Below are positions 26,518 through 36,794 of a stretch of 64,000 bases of DNA, one piece after another. The notes under the pieces are model-generated. The model was not told where the DNA came from. It saw nothing but the letters and a program-made list of their open reading frames with translations, and made no database searches. Source of the stretch: Methylocystaceae bacterium (lineage in GTDB: Bacteria; Pseudomonadota; Alphaproteobacteria; Rhizobiales; Beijerinckiaceae); NCBI GenBank assembly GCA_009773555.1, contig WSXZ01000013.1, positions 44,345 through 108,344 of the forward strand, given 5' to 3'. The translations under genes were made by a program, and so were the position numbers. The first letter of the stretch is position 1. Every line of letters begins with the position of its first letter.

Positions 26518-27812
26518 GAACATCAGCGCTCCGAAACATCAATGTGCAGCTGGGACTTCTCCTCCTCCTATGCGTCGGCCTGTTCCACGCGGCGGTGACG
26601 ACGATCCTTTTCCTGTCCGAACCGGCTCCCGGCCACCCTCGCGACCTGAGCGCCTCCATTGTCGTGGCGGCTTTAACGGCGTTGGACGCCGCCTCCGCGG
26701 CGGAAAGGCCAGCCATCGCAACAGGCTTTAACGAGAACTTTCCGGGGTTTCACGTCGCGCTCTCAGAGCCAGGAGTCGTAGCGCGCAACGGGGCGCAGCC
26801 AGTTTATTTTCGGTTTCGCCTCCCCGTCGGAGTCGAGATCGCAGCGCACGATGACAACAAGCGATTTAGCGGGTCGTTGCACGATGGGCAGCAATTCCTG
26901 CTCGACGCCCCGATTCGGCCTTCCGGATTTCCGCGGTTCGCGATCGTCACCCTGGGCTTCGTCGCGGTGAGCTTGTTCATTTTCTCCCTATGGGCCGCGT
27001 TGTCGCTTACGCGGCCCCTGACGAATTTCGCGGACGCCGCCGAATCCTTCGGCCTCGACAGTGTTCCGGCGCAGCTCGCGGAGACAGGCCCCGAAGAGGT
27101 CCGCAAGGCGACGCGGGCCTTCAATCGCATGCAGCGTCGTATCGCCGAGATGGCCTCTCAGCGAACACGGATGTTGACGTCGGTGAGCCACGATCTTCGG
27201 ACCCCGATCACGCGGATGCGTCTTCGCGCCGAATACATTGAGAGCAGCGAAACGAAAGCGAAACTGCTGCGGGACCTCGACCAGATGGAGGCGATGGTCG
27301 GCGGCTGCCTCGACTATCTGCGCGGTGGTTTCCAGCAGGAGATCGTCGCGCTGGATCTGGCGAGCCTGCTGCAGGCGATCGTCGATCAGTTCGTCGATGT
27401 GGGCGCCAATGCGCGCTACGACGGAATCGATCACGTCAATGTTCTGGGCAGTCCGGACAATCTCGAACGCGCATTCTCCAACCTAATCGACAATGCGGTG
27501 AAACACGGGGAGAACCCTGAAATCCGAGTGATCGAAAGCGATGACGCGGCGGTCGTCGAGATCGCCGACAGGGGTCCAGGCATCCCACGAGAAAGAAGGG
27601 ATTTGATGCTGGAACCTTTCGAACGAGGAGACGTAGGCGCGTCCTCGAACACAAAAGAGGGTTTCGGGCTCGGCCTGGCGATCGCGCGCGCGATCGTGGA
27701 AGCTCACTGCGGACGCCTCACGCTGGATGAGCGGACCGGCGGCGGCCTGATCGCGAGGGTATCGCTGCCCAAAACCGACCTCGAAACAAATCGAAACGAA
27801 TCGAGCAAATAA
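26514..27812 (+). CDS. Membrane sensor histidine kinase (EnvZ-like)
   Basis: This 432-residue inner-membrane kinase has one N-terminal membrane segment, a periplasmic domain of about 110 residues, a second membrane segment and HAMP. The H-box is SVSHDLRTPITRMRLRAE, then NLIDNAVKHG, DRGPGIPRE and GFGLGLAIARAIVEAH. It is the partner of the OmpR-like regulator, starting at GTG inside its stop codon. Signal unknown. Confidence 0.93.
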   Translation: MRTSALRNINVQLGLLLLLCVGLFHAAVTTILFLSEPAPGHPRDLSASIVVAALTALDAASAAERPAIATGFNENFPGFHVALSEPGVVARNGAQPVYFRFRLPVGVEIAAHDDNKRFSGSLHDGQQFLLDAPIRPSGFPRFAIVTLGFVAVSLFIFSLWAALSLTRPLTNFADAAESFGLDSVPAQLAETGPEEVRKATRAFNRMQRRIAEMASQRTRMLTSVSHDLRTPITRMRLRAEYIESSETKAKLLRDLDQMEAMVGGCLDYLRGGFQQEIVALDLASLLQAIVDQFVDVGANARYDGIDHVNVLGSPDNLERAFSNLIDNAVKHGENPEIRVIESDDAAVVEIADRGPGIPRERRDLMLEPFERGDVGASSNTKEGFGLGLAIARAIVEAHCGRLTLDERTGGGLIARVSLPKTDLETNRNESSK

Positions 27813-27858
27813 ATGTCCCCTGAGAGTCCGACCTTGACGCCCAAAGGAGGTCGTCAGG

Positions 27859-29112
27859 ATGTCGATACATCAATCAGGTTCAGGCCGCGCCGCGCTATCA
27901 GGAAAAACAGTCGCAGTCGTGCATCCTGCGTGGCATTCCTGCGGAACGCATCAGGTTATCGCTAGTCAGATAGGAGCATACAAAACGCTCGGCGCGCGTG
28001 TGCTTTCCATTGCGCTTATGGACGATGTCACGCCCTCGGTCGGCCGCGGCGCACGCTGGAAAGATTACAGAGCGCATAGTCAGGATCTCGCCGCCGACGA
28101 GAGATATGAATCGTCCGCCACGATCCCTGACCTCTTCAAGACAACGCTGCTGAAGGACGGCTGGTGGCCCTTAATTCATGGCGACCAGGCCACCTGGCTG
28201 GTGGAGCTGATGAAGCGCGCGCCTCTTCCCGAAGCGCTCGATACGAACGCTATCGACCTGATTCACGCCAACCACTTTTTTGTCTTGCCTTTCGCCGAGA
28301 AAATGCGCGAGAGGCGCAGTATTCCCGTCGTGCTCGACACTCACGACATTCAGGCTCGGCAATACGAGCTCCGCAATCGTGCAGGCTTTAGCGTCCCGCC
28401 TTACGTTGGCTATCGGAGCATGCTTGCCGTCGAGCTCGATTGGATCAAGCGCGCCGACGTTTGCATTCACTTGAATTCGGAGGAGCATGCGGCGTTTGAG
28501 CAGCTTCTGCCTCTCGCTCAACACGAACTGATCTATCCCTCGATAGCCCCTGCGGCGCCTCACGACAATGGCGATCGCGCTATTTTCGTCGCTGGCAACA
28601 ACGCAGCCAACTACATCAGCGTTCGATGGTTTTTGAAATATATTGTGCCGCGCGTGCCTGAAATATCGATTTCAATTTTTGGCGATATCGCCGATGGCGT
28701 GAAAAGCCATGACAGACTCCTGTATAAAAAGCATCGCAATCTATTCCGTGGCAGAGTCGCTGAAATACAATCAGCCTACGCCGATGCAGCGATAGTGCTC
28801 CTCCCCACCAGAGAAGGGCACGGCCTTTCGATCAAAACCGTGGAAGCTCTCTCCAGCGGACTGCCGGTCGTCGCGACGTCGAAGGCTTTCAGGGGAATGG
28901 GAATCGATCCATCACAGCTTCGCAACGTGTTCATCGCGGACGACGCCAGCGAATTCGCCGCCGCCATGATGAAGCGTCGTGCGATGAGCCAACGAAGCGA
29001 TCCGATGACGAGCGATACGCGCGCATTATACGAAGAGAGATACTCATCAGCCGACGCAATCGGCGCTCTCTTCCTTCGCCGCGAAGGGCAGCGGCAAAGA
29101 AAACCAATATGA
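27859..29112 (+). CDS. Glycosyltransferase (GT-B, group 1)
   Basis: This 417-residue protein follows a near-perfect ribosome site (AAAGGAGG). The N-domain has VAVVHPAWHSCGTHQVIASQIGAYKTLG and VVLDTHDIQARQYELR. The C-domain has AIFVAGNNAANYISVRWFLKYIVPRVP, SISIFGD and LLPTREGHGLSIKTVEALSSGLPVVAT, the nucleotide-sugar site with the E-x7-E pattern. Cytoplasmic; builds a surface glycan. A second glycosyltransferase follows 66 bp downstream. Confidence 0.88.
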   Translation: MSIHQSGSGRAALSGKTVAVVHPAWHSCGTHQVIASQIGAYKTLGARVLSIALMDDVTPSVGRGARWKDYRAHSQDLAADERYESSATIPDLFKTTLLKDGWWPLIHGDQATWLVELMKRAPLPEALDTNAIDLIHANHFFVLPFAEKMRERRSIPVVLDTHDIQARQYELRNRAGFSVPPYVGYRSMLAVELDWIKRADVCIHLNSEEHAAFEQLLPLAQHELIYPSIAPAAPHDNGDRAIFVAGNNAANYISVRWFLKYIVPRVPEISISIFGDIADGVKSHDRLLYKKHRNLFRGRVAEIQSAYADAAIVLLPTREGHGLSIKTVEALSSGLPVVATSKAFRGMGIDPSQLRNVFIADDASEFAAAMMKRRAMSQRSDPMTSDTRALYEERYSSADAIGALFLRREGQRQRKPI

Positions 29113-29178
29113 ACGCACCCCAATCTTCCGAGGCGGCACGCGTCCGCGCGCTCGGCGTACACTCTGGAGAAGAGCAAG

Positions 29179-30570
29179 ATGGCGCAGGAAATTGAACCCG
29201 AAAGCGAGGTCGCGCTTTTTCTCGCGTCGCAGATTCAGCTAGAGAACCTCGAAATGAAACGCAGACGCATGGCGGATGCGCTCGATCCAGTAACAGCTAT
29301 CGTCTACTTCAAATTGAGAGAATTGTACTGGACTGTAACCAAGCAGCTCGGTCTTGGCCATCTGCACAATGGATCGAGGTCTCGCGACCGCTTGAGACTC
29401 AGGCGCAGACCTCTTTTGCCAAGAGAACTCGCCTCGGACGACACGCTCTCCTCAATCTCCTCTTGCCGCATTTTCATCGATGTAACGCCAACGCTACGTG
29501 TTGGAGGGAAAACCGGCGTTCAGCGCGTCGTTCGCGAAATCGCCAAGAGAGCAATCCAGGATGGATTTGCGCTTCCCGTCGTTGTCGAAAATGGCGAACT
29601 TCTTTCCTACTACGATCATCCGTTGCTCCCCGCGTCGATCACGTTCAGGGAAGGCGACAAATTCATGCTCCTCGACGCAAGCTGGGGCATGCTTTCCGAG
29701 CATCTGCCTCTTGTTCAGCGGCTCGCCGATGTCGGCGGACAGCTCATAACGGTCGTGCATGACCTGATCCCCTTGATCCATCCGCTCAGCGTCACGCCGC
29801 GAATGACTGAGGAATTCAAAGAGTGGTTCGAAAACCTCGTGCTGAAAAGCGATCGCATCATATGCGTCTCAAAGAGCACTGCGATGGATTTGATCGCTTA
29901 TGTCGCGCGCAGAGACCTCGCTACCAAGCCGCATCTTCGTATCGGCTGGTGGCGACTGGGCGCGGATTTCGACGACGAGGAGAATTTCTCAATTTCTCCC
30001 GAGGCCAAAATCGTGACCACATGCGAAACGCCTTACTTTCTGAGCGTCGGCACTCTTGAACCGCGGAAATGCTATCCGATCGCGCTTGACGCTTTCGAAC
30101 GTCTTTGGTCGCGCGGGATCGACGCGCGTTACGTCATCATTGGCCGAGCAGGCTGGCAAAGCGAATTTCTCGAACATCGCATCAGACAACACGGCGAATT
30201 TGGGCGACGCCTGCTTTGGCTCGACGAGGCGAGCGACGCCGATCTTCACCACTGCTATGCTCATGCGCGCGCCTTGGTATATCCATCCATGATCGAAGGA
30301 TTTGGCCTCCCGCTCGTTGAAGCTGGTCGTTACGGGCTTCCGGTCATCGCCTCGGATTTGGCCGTGTTCCACGAAATCGGCGGAGACCACGTCCGCTATT
30401 TCAATTTACTGGACTCGACCGACTTGGCCGACAAAATCGAGGAGCTCCATCGAGAACCGATCAAAAAAGAAAAAATGCCTGTTTATTCCTGGGACGATTC
30501 TGCGCGCAGTCTCGCCAATCTCATCTTAAATGACGCCTATCAGACCCGCACTGAGGTGGTCCCCGCCTGA
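29179..30570 (+). CDS. Glycosyltransferase family 4 protein
   Basis: This 463-residue protein has a Glu/Arg-rich N-terminal extension (~90 residues), then RIFIDVTPTLRVGGKTGVQRVVREIAKRA. The donor domain includes FLSVGTLEPRKCYPIALDAFERL, YVIIGRAGWQSEFL, LDEASDADLHHCYAHARALVYPSMIEGFGLPLVEAGRYGLPVIAS and VFHEIGGD. These match mannosyl/rhamnosyl-type GT4 enzymes. Likely in one unit with the preceding gene for polysaccharide assembly. Confidence 0.9.
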   Translation: MAQEIEPESEVALFLASQIQLENLEMKRRRMADALDPVTAIVYFKLRELYWTVTKQLGLGHLHNGSRSRDRLRLRRRPLLPRELASDDTLSSISSCRIFIDVTPTLRVGGKTGVQRVVREIAKRAIQDGFALPVVVENGELLSYYDHPLLPASITFREGDKFMLLDASWGMLSEHLPLVQRLADVGGQLITVVHDLIPLIHPLSVTPRMTEEFKEWFENLVLKSDRIICVSKSTAMDLIAYVARRDLATKPHLRIGWWRLGADFDDEENFSISPEAKIVTTCETPYFLSVGTLEPRKCYPIALDAFERLWSRGIDARYVIIGRAGWQSEFLEHRIRQHGEFGRRLLWLDEASDADLHHCYAHARALVYPSMIEGFGLPLVEAGRYGLPVIASDLAVFHEIGGDHVRYFNLLDSTDLADKIEELHREPIKKEKMPVYSWDDSARSLANLILNDAYQTRTEVVPA

Positions 30571-30576
30571 TTTGCA

Positions 30577-30786
30577 GTGCAGCGTTTATCCAAGCGGCGA
30601 GACGCACGTGCTTCATTTTCTTCTCGCGAGGCTGCCCGACTTAGTTCTGCGAAATCGATATGGAACCGCGAGTCGCGCCAGCCCTACGCAATACGATCAT
30701 GGATCTTTTTTAACGACGATCTCCGACCGTACTTATGGATGCGCTGGCGACACAAGATCGAGCGCGGCCTTCTTCCGCACCCCTGA
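30577..30786 (+). pseudogene. Possible C-terminal remnant of a lost gene
   Basis: The last ~35 codons read SWIFFNDDLRPYLWMRWRHKIER and end LLPHP. This is more protein-like than a chance frame in this genome. It begins just after the second glycosyltransferase and runs 54 bp into the end of the convergent pump gene. No family is named; it may be the tail of another polysaccharide gene or chance. Confidence 0.25.
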
Positions 30787-33720
30787 ATGGTCCGCCGCGA
30801 GCACGAGATAAACCGCGGGCAGAACAAACAGCGTGAACAGGGTGCCGATGGAAAGGCCCGAGGCGATCACCAGACCCATGTTGAAGCGCGACGCCGCGCC
30901 CGCGCCCGCCGCCATGACGAGCGGCATGACGCCGAGAACCATCGCCGCGGTGGTCATAAGGATCGGACGCAGCCGGATAGAGGTGGCCTGCAGGATCGCT
31001 TCCCGTTTCGACATGCCGCCGTGCTGCAATTCATTGGCGAACTCCACGATCAGAATGCCGTGTTTGCTGATCAGCCCCATCAACGTCACCAGACCAACCT
31101 GGGTGTAAATGTTGATGCTCGCGCCGCCAAAGCCGAGCATGATGAAAACCAGCGCGCCGGCGATCGACATTGGGACGGATACGAGAATGATCGGGCGAAA
31201 CCGAACGTCACCGCGAAGCCGCTCGACTCCTGAATGAACTGACGTGAGGGTCCGGCATAGTCGATCGTATAGGTCGCGGGCAATGTTTGGCGCGCGACTT
31301 CTTTCAGCGTATCGAGCGCCTCGCCGGCGATGACGCCAGGCGCGGCTACGCCGGAAATCGTCACCGAATTTATCTGCTGGAAGTGATTGAGCGACTCGGG
31401 AACGATGGCGGTTTCGAGCTTGGCGACAGTCGAAAGCGGCGCCAAGGAGCCGTCCGGCGTCTTGATGTAATAGTTCAAGATCTGATCCGGATTCAGTCGA
31501 AACCGTTGGGCAACCTGCGGAATGACTTTGTAGGAACGGCCGGCGAGCCCGAAATATTGCGTATAGCCGCCGCTCAGCGCGGTGGTGAGCGCGCCGCCGA
31601 CGTCGATCATTCGACAACTGCGGCTGATCGATCTTGAGATCGGTGTCGAGGAACATGAACTTTCCCGTCGCCAGAGCTTTCGACAAGAAATCGCGGGAGA
31701 TGCCGTCCATCTTCTCGAAAGGGTCGGTGCTCTGGAAGACGAATTGAATCGGCAAGCCCATCGAGCCGGGGAGCGGCGGCGGCTGGAAGGCGACGAAGCG
31801 CACGCCCGCAACGGCGCTCAGCTCCTGCTGGAGCATATGCTGCAAGTCCTCCGCCCCGACCTTGCGCTCGTCGGAAGGCTTGAGCACGACGCCAGTCAGA
31901 TTCGCCGCCGGCGAATTGATCTGGAACACGCTGTCGCTCTCTGGATGTTTGGCGATGATTTTATAGGCCTGATCGGCGTAGTACAGCTTTTGTTGGAGAG
32001 TGGCGTTGGGCGCCGGAGTCGCCTGCGCCAGAATGATGCCCTGATCCTCGTTTGGCGCGAGTTCGCTCTTGGCGCTGGCGTAGAGCCAATAGATGCTCGA
32101 GAGCACCAGCCCGCCGAAGACGAGCGTCACCGGCACGTAATTGAGCGAGGAGTCCAGCAGGCGGTGATAGCGGTCTCGGACGGCGTCCATCCGCGCGTCG
32201 ATGTAGCCGACGATGCGGGACTCAAGCGTCTCCTCGCCTCGCTTCGGGGGCTTGAGCGCCAAAGCGCAGCTGACCGGCGACAAAGTGAGCGCGACGACGC
32301 CCGACACGGTGACCGCGGCCGCGAGCGTGAAAGCGAACTCGACGAAGAGCGCGCTCGTGAGGCCGCCCTGGAAGCCGATCGGCACATAGACGGCGATCAG
32401 CACGATCGTCATGGCGATGATCGGTCCGGCGAGTTCGCGCGCGGCCAGCAGCGAGGCGTCGACAGGCGTGAGGCCTTCGCCGAGATGCCGGTTGACGTTT
32501 TCGACGACGATGATCGCGTCGTCGACCACGAGGCCGATCGCCAGCACCAGCGCGAGAAGCGTCAGCAGATTGATCGAGAAGCCGAAAGCGAGAAGAAACG
32601 TCAGCGAGCCGATGAGCGAAAGCGGGATCGCCATGATCGGGATCAGCACCGAGCGCCATGATCCCAAAAACACGAAGACGACCGCGGTGACGATGAGGAC
32701 CGCTTCGATCAGCGTGTGAATCACCTCGTCGATGGAGCTGTTCACGAAATTCGTCGTGTCGTAGACGATCTCGCTATTCAAGCCTTGGGGCAGCGCTTTG
32801 ACAATTTCGGGATAGGCGTCTTTGACGCCTTTGACGACATCAAGCAAATTCGCGTTCGGCGCCACGAGAATGCCGATATAGACCGCCTGCTTGCCGTCGA
32901 ACGAGACCGAAGACTCATAGTCGTCCGCGCCGAGCGTGACATTGGCGACGTCGCGCAGCTTCACATTGGCGCCGTTCGCCTGCTTGACGACGAGGTTGCG
33001 AAACTCCTCGAGCGAATGGAGCGAGGTCGCCGCTGAGAGATTGACCTGAACCCATTGGCCCTTGGTCGAGCCGAGGCCGGCGATATAGTCATTGGCCTGG
33101 AGAGACGCCGCCACTTCGCTGGCGGTGAGGCCATAGGCGGCGAGCTTCACGGGATCGAGCCAGGCTCTGAGCGCAAAGGTCTTGCCGCCGATGAGCTCCG
33201 CCGTCTGCACGCCCGGCACCGATTGCAGACGCGGCTGCACGACGCGGATGAGATAGTCCGTCACCTGGCTCGGCGTGAGGATGTCGCTGTTGAAGCCAAT
33301 GTACAGGGCGTCGGTCGTTTGGCCGATCTTGACGGTGATGACGGGACGCTGCACGGCCTGCGGCAATTGGTTGAGCACCGAATCGATCTTGGTGCTGATC
33401 TCGGTGAGCGCCTTGCCGGAATCATAGTTCAACCGCAGATTGGCGGTGATCGTGCTTATCCCGATCTGACTCGTCGAGGTGAGATAGTCGATGCCATTCG
33501 CCTGCGCGACGGCGTTTTCGAGCGGCGTCGTGACGAAGCCGGCGACGGTCGCCGGATCGGCGCCAAAATAGTACGTCATCACCGTGACGACGGCGTTTTG
33601 CGTGCGCGGATATTGCAGCACGGACAGAGTCGCCAGCGATCTCAAGCCAAGCACCAGGATCAGCAGGCTTAGCACGCTGGCGAGCACCGGGCGGCGCACG
33701 AAAATATCGGTGAAACGCAT
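30733..33720 (-). pseudogene. RND efflux permease, two internal lesions
   Basis: This is an inner-membrane RND pump of about 1,000 residues, with FVRRPVLASVLSLLILVLGL at the start, VVDDAIIVVENVNRHLGEG (TM4 Asp-Asp), and LMGLISKHGILIVEFANELQHGG. From about 31620 to 31200 the frame becomes nonsense, while the true sequence (DVGGALTTALSGGYTQYFGL ... SSGFAVTFGFA) is in another frame. Both joins also lack family residues: a stretch after DLKIDQPQ and about 20 residues before PIILVSVPMSIAG. So two deletions, each changing frame, cancel each other. As read, the pump is unlikely to work. Confidence 0.85.
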
Positions 33721-33736
33721 CTAGCGAAATCTCCGT

Positions 33737-34918
33737 TCACTGATCCACGGGCTTGGGATAGGCGTCGACAGGCGGTGACGGCTCTTGCGAAATGGCGAGC
33801 GGCGCGCCGTTGCGCAGCTTGACCTGACCGGCCGTGACGACCGTGGCGCCTTCGGGCACCCCTTCGAGCACCGAAACTTCGTCGCCGCGCGTCTCGCCGA
33901 GCCGAACGAAGGCTTGATGCGCGACGAGCCCGGAGCCTTGCGGCGCCTTCTTATCGGCGCTCTCCTCGCTTTTTTGTGCAAGGAACACCGAATTGCCGAA
34001 AGGCGCATAAACGATCGCCGTTTGCGGCAGCGTGATGAGGCGCTGGGGCTTGCCGGTCGCGATTTCCACCGAAGCGAACATGCCGGGCCGCAGCTTGCGT
34101 TCGGCATTGGCGAGGCTCGCGCGTATCTGCACGTTGCGACTCGCGAGATCCACCTTGGAGCTGATGGCGTCGATCTTGCCCGTAAAGCTTTGGCCAGGAA
34201 AGGCGTCGACCGTCGCGGCGATCGTTTGTCCGACCGAGACGCCATTCAAGTCCTGCTGGGGCAGCACGAAGTCGAGAAAAATTGGATCGAGCGCCTGCAA
34301 GGTCACGATCACCGTGCCGGCCCCGATATATTGGCCAAGATCGATCTGGCGGATGCCGAGCCTTCCGGCAAAGGGCGCGAGCAGGGTTTTTTGCGCGATC
34401 ACCGCCTCCTGCTGCACGACCTGGGCGTTAGCGCTTCGCAGATTGGCGATGTCCGTATCCACCGTCGCCTGACTCGCGGCGCGGATTTTGAGCTGCGACT
34501 GGTCGCGACGCAGGTTGATGGCGTTGAGCTCCGCGGTAGCTTTCAAGGCTTCGAGCCGGGCGTTGTCCGTATCCTTGCGCAGCTCGATGAGAATTTGTCC
34601 CGCCTTGATGTCCTCGCCCGACTGGAAATGGATCTTCTCAACGATGCCGGAGGTTTCGAGCGCGAGGTCCGCGCCATTGACGGCGCGGAATGTGCCGATG
34701 GCGGAAAACTTCGGGCGCCATTCCCGATAGGCGGCCGTCGTCACCGACACGGTCTGCGGCGGATTGGCCATGGAGGCGAGGAACCGCCCGATCATCATCG
34801 AGCGGAAACTGACGAAGCCGAAAAGGGCTGCGAACACGAGGGCGACGATCGCCAGCATGATCATCATGGGCTTGAACATCGATCCGAGACGGTCTTGCAA
34901 AAGCGTGTTAACGGGCAC
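33737..34918 (-). CDS. RND efflux periplasmic adaptor (membrane fusion protein)
   Basis: This 393-residue protein has one N-terminal membrane segment, then the MFP lipoyl half-motifs (GIVEKIHFQSGEDIKAGQILIEL and LLAPFAGRLGIRQIDLGQYIGAGTVIVTL), a coiled-coil hairpin and a beta-barrel (GQTIAATVDAFPGQSFTGKIDAI). It links the pump to the outer-membrane channel. The GTG start overlaps the lipoprotein stop by 11 bp; an ATG at 34879 is possible. Confidence 0.92.
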   Translation of the reverse strand: MPVNTLLQDRLGSMFKPMMIMLAIVALVFAALFGFVSFRSMMIGRFLASMANPPQTVSVTTAAYREWRPKFSAIGTFRAVNGADLALETSGIVEKIHFQSGEDIKAGQILIELRKDTDNARLEALKATAELNAINLRRDQSQLKIRAASQATVDTDIANLRSANAQVVQQEAVIAQKTLLAPFAGRLGIRQIDLGQYIGAGTVIVTLQALDPIFLDFVLPQQDLNGVSVGQTIAATVDAFPGQSFTGKIDAISSKVDLASRNVQIRASLANAERKLRPGMFASVEIATGKPQRLITLPQTAIVYAPFGNSVFLAQKSEESADKKAPQGSGLVAHQAFVRLGETRGDEVSVLEGVPEGATVVTAGQVKLRNGAPLAISQEPSPPVDAYPKPVDQ

Positions 34919-36539
34919 GGGAGCGTTCCTCAGCCTCGGCGCGTATCGCCGCTGCGATCGGCAGGGTTGAAATGAGGTCGGTGGGTTTGGGAAGCGACGC
35001 CGGCGTCTCGTCGAGGCGATTCCACCACCCGCCGCCGAGCGCCTGCATCAGCGCCGCGGTATCGGAGAAGCGCGCCGCCTGCGCCTGGACGCGATTGAGA
35101 CGGGCGTTGAGCAGGGTCTGCGCGGCGTTGAGCACCGTCGGATAGGTCGTCGAGCCAGCCAAATACTGGGCTTGCGAAATATCCAGGCTTTCGGCGGCGG
35201 CCTTTTCGGCCGCAACCTGCGCACGCAGCGTTTCCGCGTCATGCTTGATCGCCTGCAGGGCGTTGGCGACATTCTGGAAGGCGCTGATCACGGTGGCGCG
35301 ATATTGCGCTTCCGCCTGTTCCAGCGCGGCGAGCTTCGCCTCGCGCTGATGGAATAATCTGCCGGCGTCGAACGCCTGGCCGGAGAGCTGCGTCGCCAGA
35401 TTGTAGACCGAGGTCTGTGGCAAGAATAATTGCGAGAAATTCGACGCCTGACTGCCGCCATTGCCCGTCAACGTCAGCTGCGGCAGCATATTTGCCGTGG
35501 CAACGCCCACATTGGCGCTCGCCTGATGCAACTGCGCCTCCGCAGAAAGAACGTCGGGACGCTGGCGCACCAGATTGGACGGCAGGCTCAGCGGCAGATC
35601 ACGCGGCAGATGCAGATGCTCGATGTCGATCGCTTCGCCCTTATCGTCATTGGGAAAGCGGCCGAGATAGGCCATGAGCTGATTGCGCGTCTGCGCGCGC
35701 GCTTTTTCGAGCGGCGGCAGCGTCGCTTGCGCCTGAGCGACGAGCGCCTTTTCCGACACCACGTCGGCCGCGCTCACGGCGCCGAGTTCGAAGCGCTTCT
35801 GCAATATGTCGAGTTGCTTCTGATAGGCGGCGATGAGATCGCGCGTGACCTTGATCTGCGAGGCGTAGTTGGAATCGGCGATCGCAGCGGTCACCACATT
35901 GGCGGCCAGCGCCAGGTAGGTCGCCTCAAGCTGGAATCGCTGATACTCGGCCGCGGCGAAATCGCTCTCAACCGTGCGCATCGTCTTGCCGAAGACGTCC
36001 GGCGTGAACGACACGGCGACATTCGAATTATGGAGCGTGTACAGCAGCGCCGTCGCCCCGCTCGACGACGAGCCTTGCGATCCGCTCGACGAGGAGCTTT
36101 GCGAGAAGCCGCCGAACTGCGCCGTCGTCATTTGCGTGCGCGCGACGCTCTGGGTCAGCGTGGCCGAGGGAAAGAAGGACGCCGCATCGGCTTCCGTGGT
36201 CTCCCGCGCCTGGCGCAGCGCCGCTTCCGCGGCCGCGATGTTGGGATGATTGGTCACCGCCTCGGCCACGAGCGCCGAAATCTGCTTCGAGCGGAACAGT
36301 CGCCACCATTCGCCCGGAATGTCGCGGCCAGGAACGAGCCTTTGTGCGCCGCCGCCCGCGATGGCCGCCGATTGGGTGACGTTCGCTGGCTTGCCTACCG
36401 CATAGCCCGCGTCCAAGGGCGCCTCCGGCGCGACAAAGTCGGGGCCCACAGCGCAGCCGGAAAGCAACGCGGCAAGCAGAAGCCCCAGCGCCGCCGCCCT
36501 GCCCTTTGCGCGGAATATTTGAGGCGCCCTCCAACTCAT
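34908..36539 (-). CDS. Outer-membrane efflux lipoprotein (NodT/OprM type)
   Basis: This 543-residue TolC-like channel has a lipoprotein signal with lipobox LLSGC. Two OEP repeats contain NHPNIAAAEAALRQARETTEA and RQRPDVLSAEAQLHQASANVGVATANMLPQLTLTGNGG. It is the exit duct of the tripartite pump, and first gene of the lipoprotein-adaptor-permease operon. The TetR-type operators lie just upstream of its start. Confidence 0.93.
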   Translation of the reverse strand: MSWRAPQIFRAKGRAAALGLLLAALLSGCAVGPDFVAPEAPLDAGYAVGKPANVTQSAAIAGGGAQRLVPGRDIPGEWWRLFRSKQISALVAEAVTNHPNIAAAEAALRQARETTEADAASFFPSATLTQSVARTQMTTAQFGGFSQSSSSSGSQGSSSSGATALLYTLHNSNVAVSFTPDVFGKTMRTVESDFAAAEYQRFQLEATYLALAANVVTAAIADSNYASQIKVTRDLIAAYQKQLDILQKRFELGAVSAADVVSEKALVAQAQATLPPLEKARAQTRNQLMAYLGRFPNDDKGEAIDIEHLHLPRDLPLSLPSNLVRQRPDVLSAEAQLHQASANVGVATANMLPQLTLTGNGGSQASNFSQLFLPQTSVYNLATQLSGQAFDAGRLFHQREAKLAALEQAEAQYRATVISAFQNVANALQAIKHDAETLRAQVAAEKAAAESLDISQAQYLAGSTTYPTVLNAAQTLLNARLNRVQAQAARFSDTAALMQALGGGWWNRLDETPASLPKPTDLISTLPIAAAIRAEAEERSRAR

Positions 36540-36553
36540 ATTGAACCCAGGTT

Positions 36554-36572
36554 AAACTGAACGGTTCAGTTT
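36554..36572. promoter_or_regulatory. TetR-type operator (perfect 19-bp palindrome)
   Basis: AAACTGAAC-G-GTTCAGTTT is a perfect inverted repeat, 15 bp before the efflux lipoprotein start and between it and the divergent TetR gene. This is the expected position for repression of both units. Confidence 0.85.
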
Positions 36573-36602
36573 TATGCTTGCTCTTTGCCGCGTGTCAACG
36601 TT

Positions 36603-36626
36603 AAATTGAACTGGATCGTTTAGTTT
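36603..36626. promoter_or_regulatory. Second TetR-type operator (imperfect)
   Basis: The half-sites AAATTGAAC and GTTTAGTTT are inverted, with a six-base spacer, close to the first operator in sequence. It is probably a weaker site of the same regulator. Confidence 0.55.
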
Positions 36627-36794
36627 GAAACTTTTCAAAAGTGGGCCGATAGATACGTCACACCCCACGGCGACAGGCGGGGCTGAGCCCGGCGAAGGTG
36701 CGAGAATGAGCCTATGGTGCGGGGCAGAGCCTTGAATGAAAGCCAGAGTCCTTGCGGCGTTACCGCTACAAAGATTGAAATTGAGGAACCCGCG

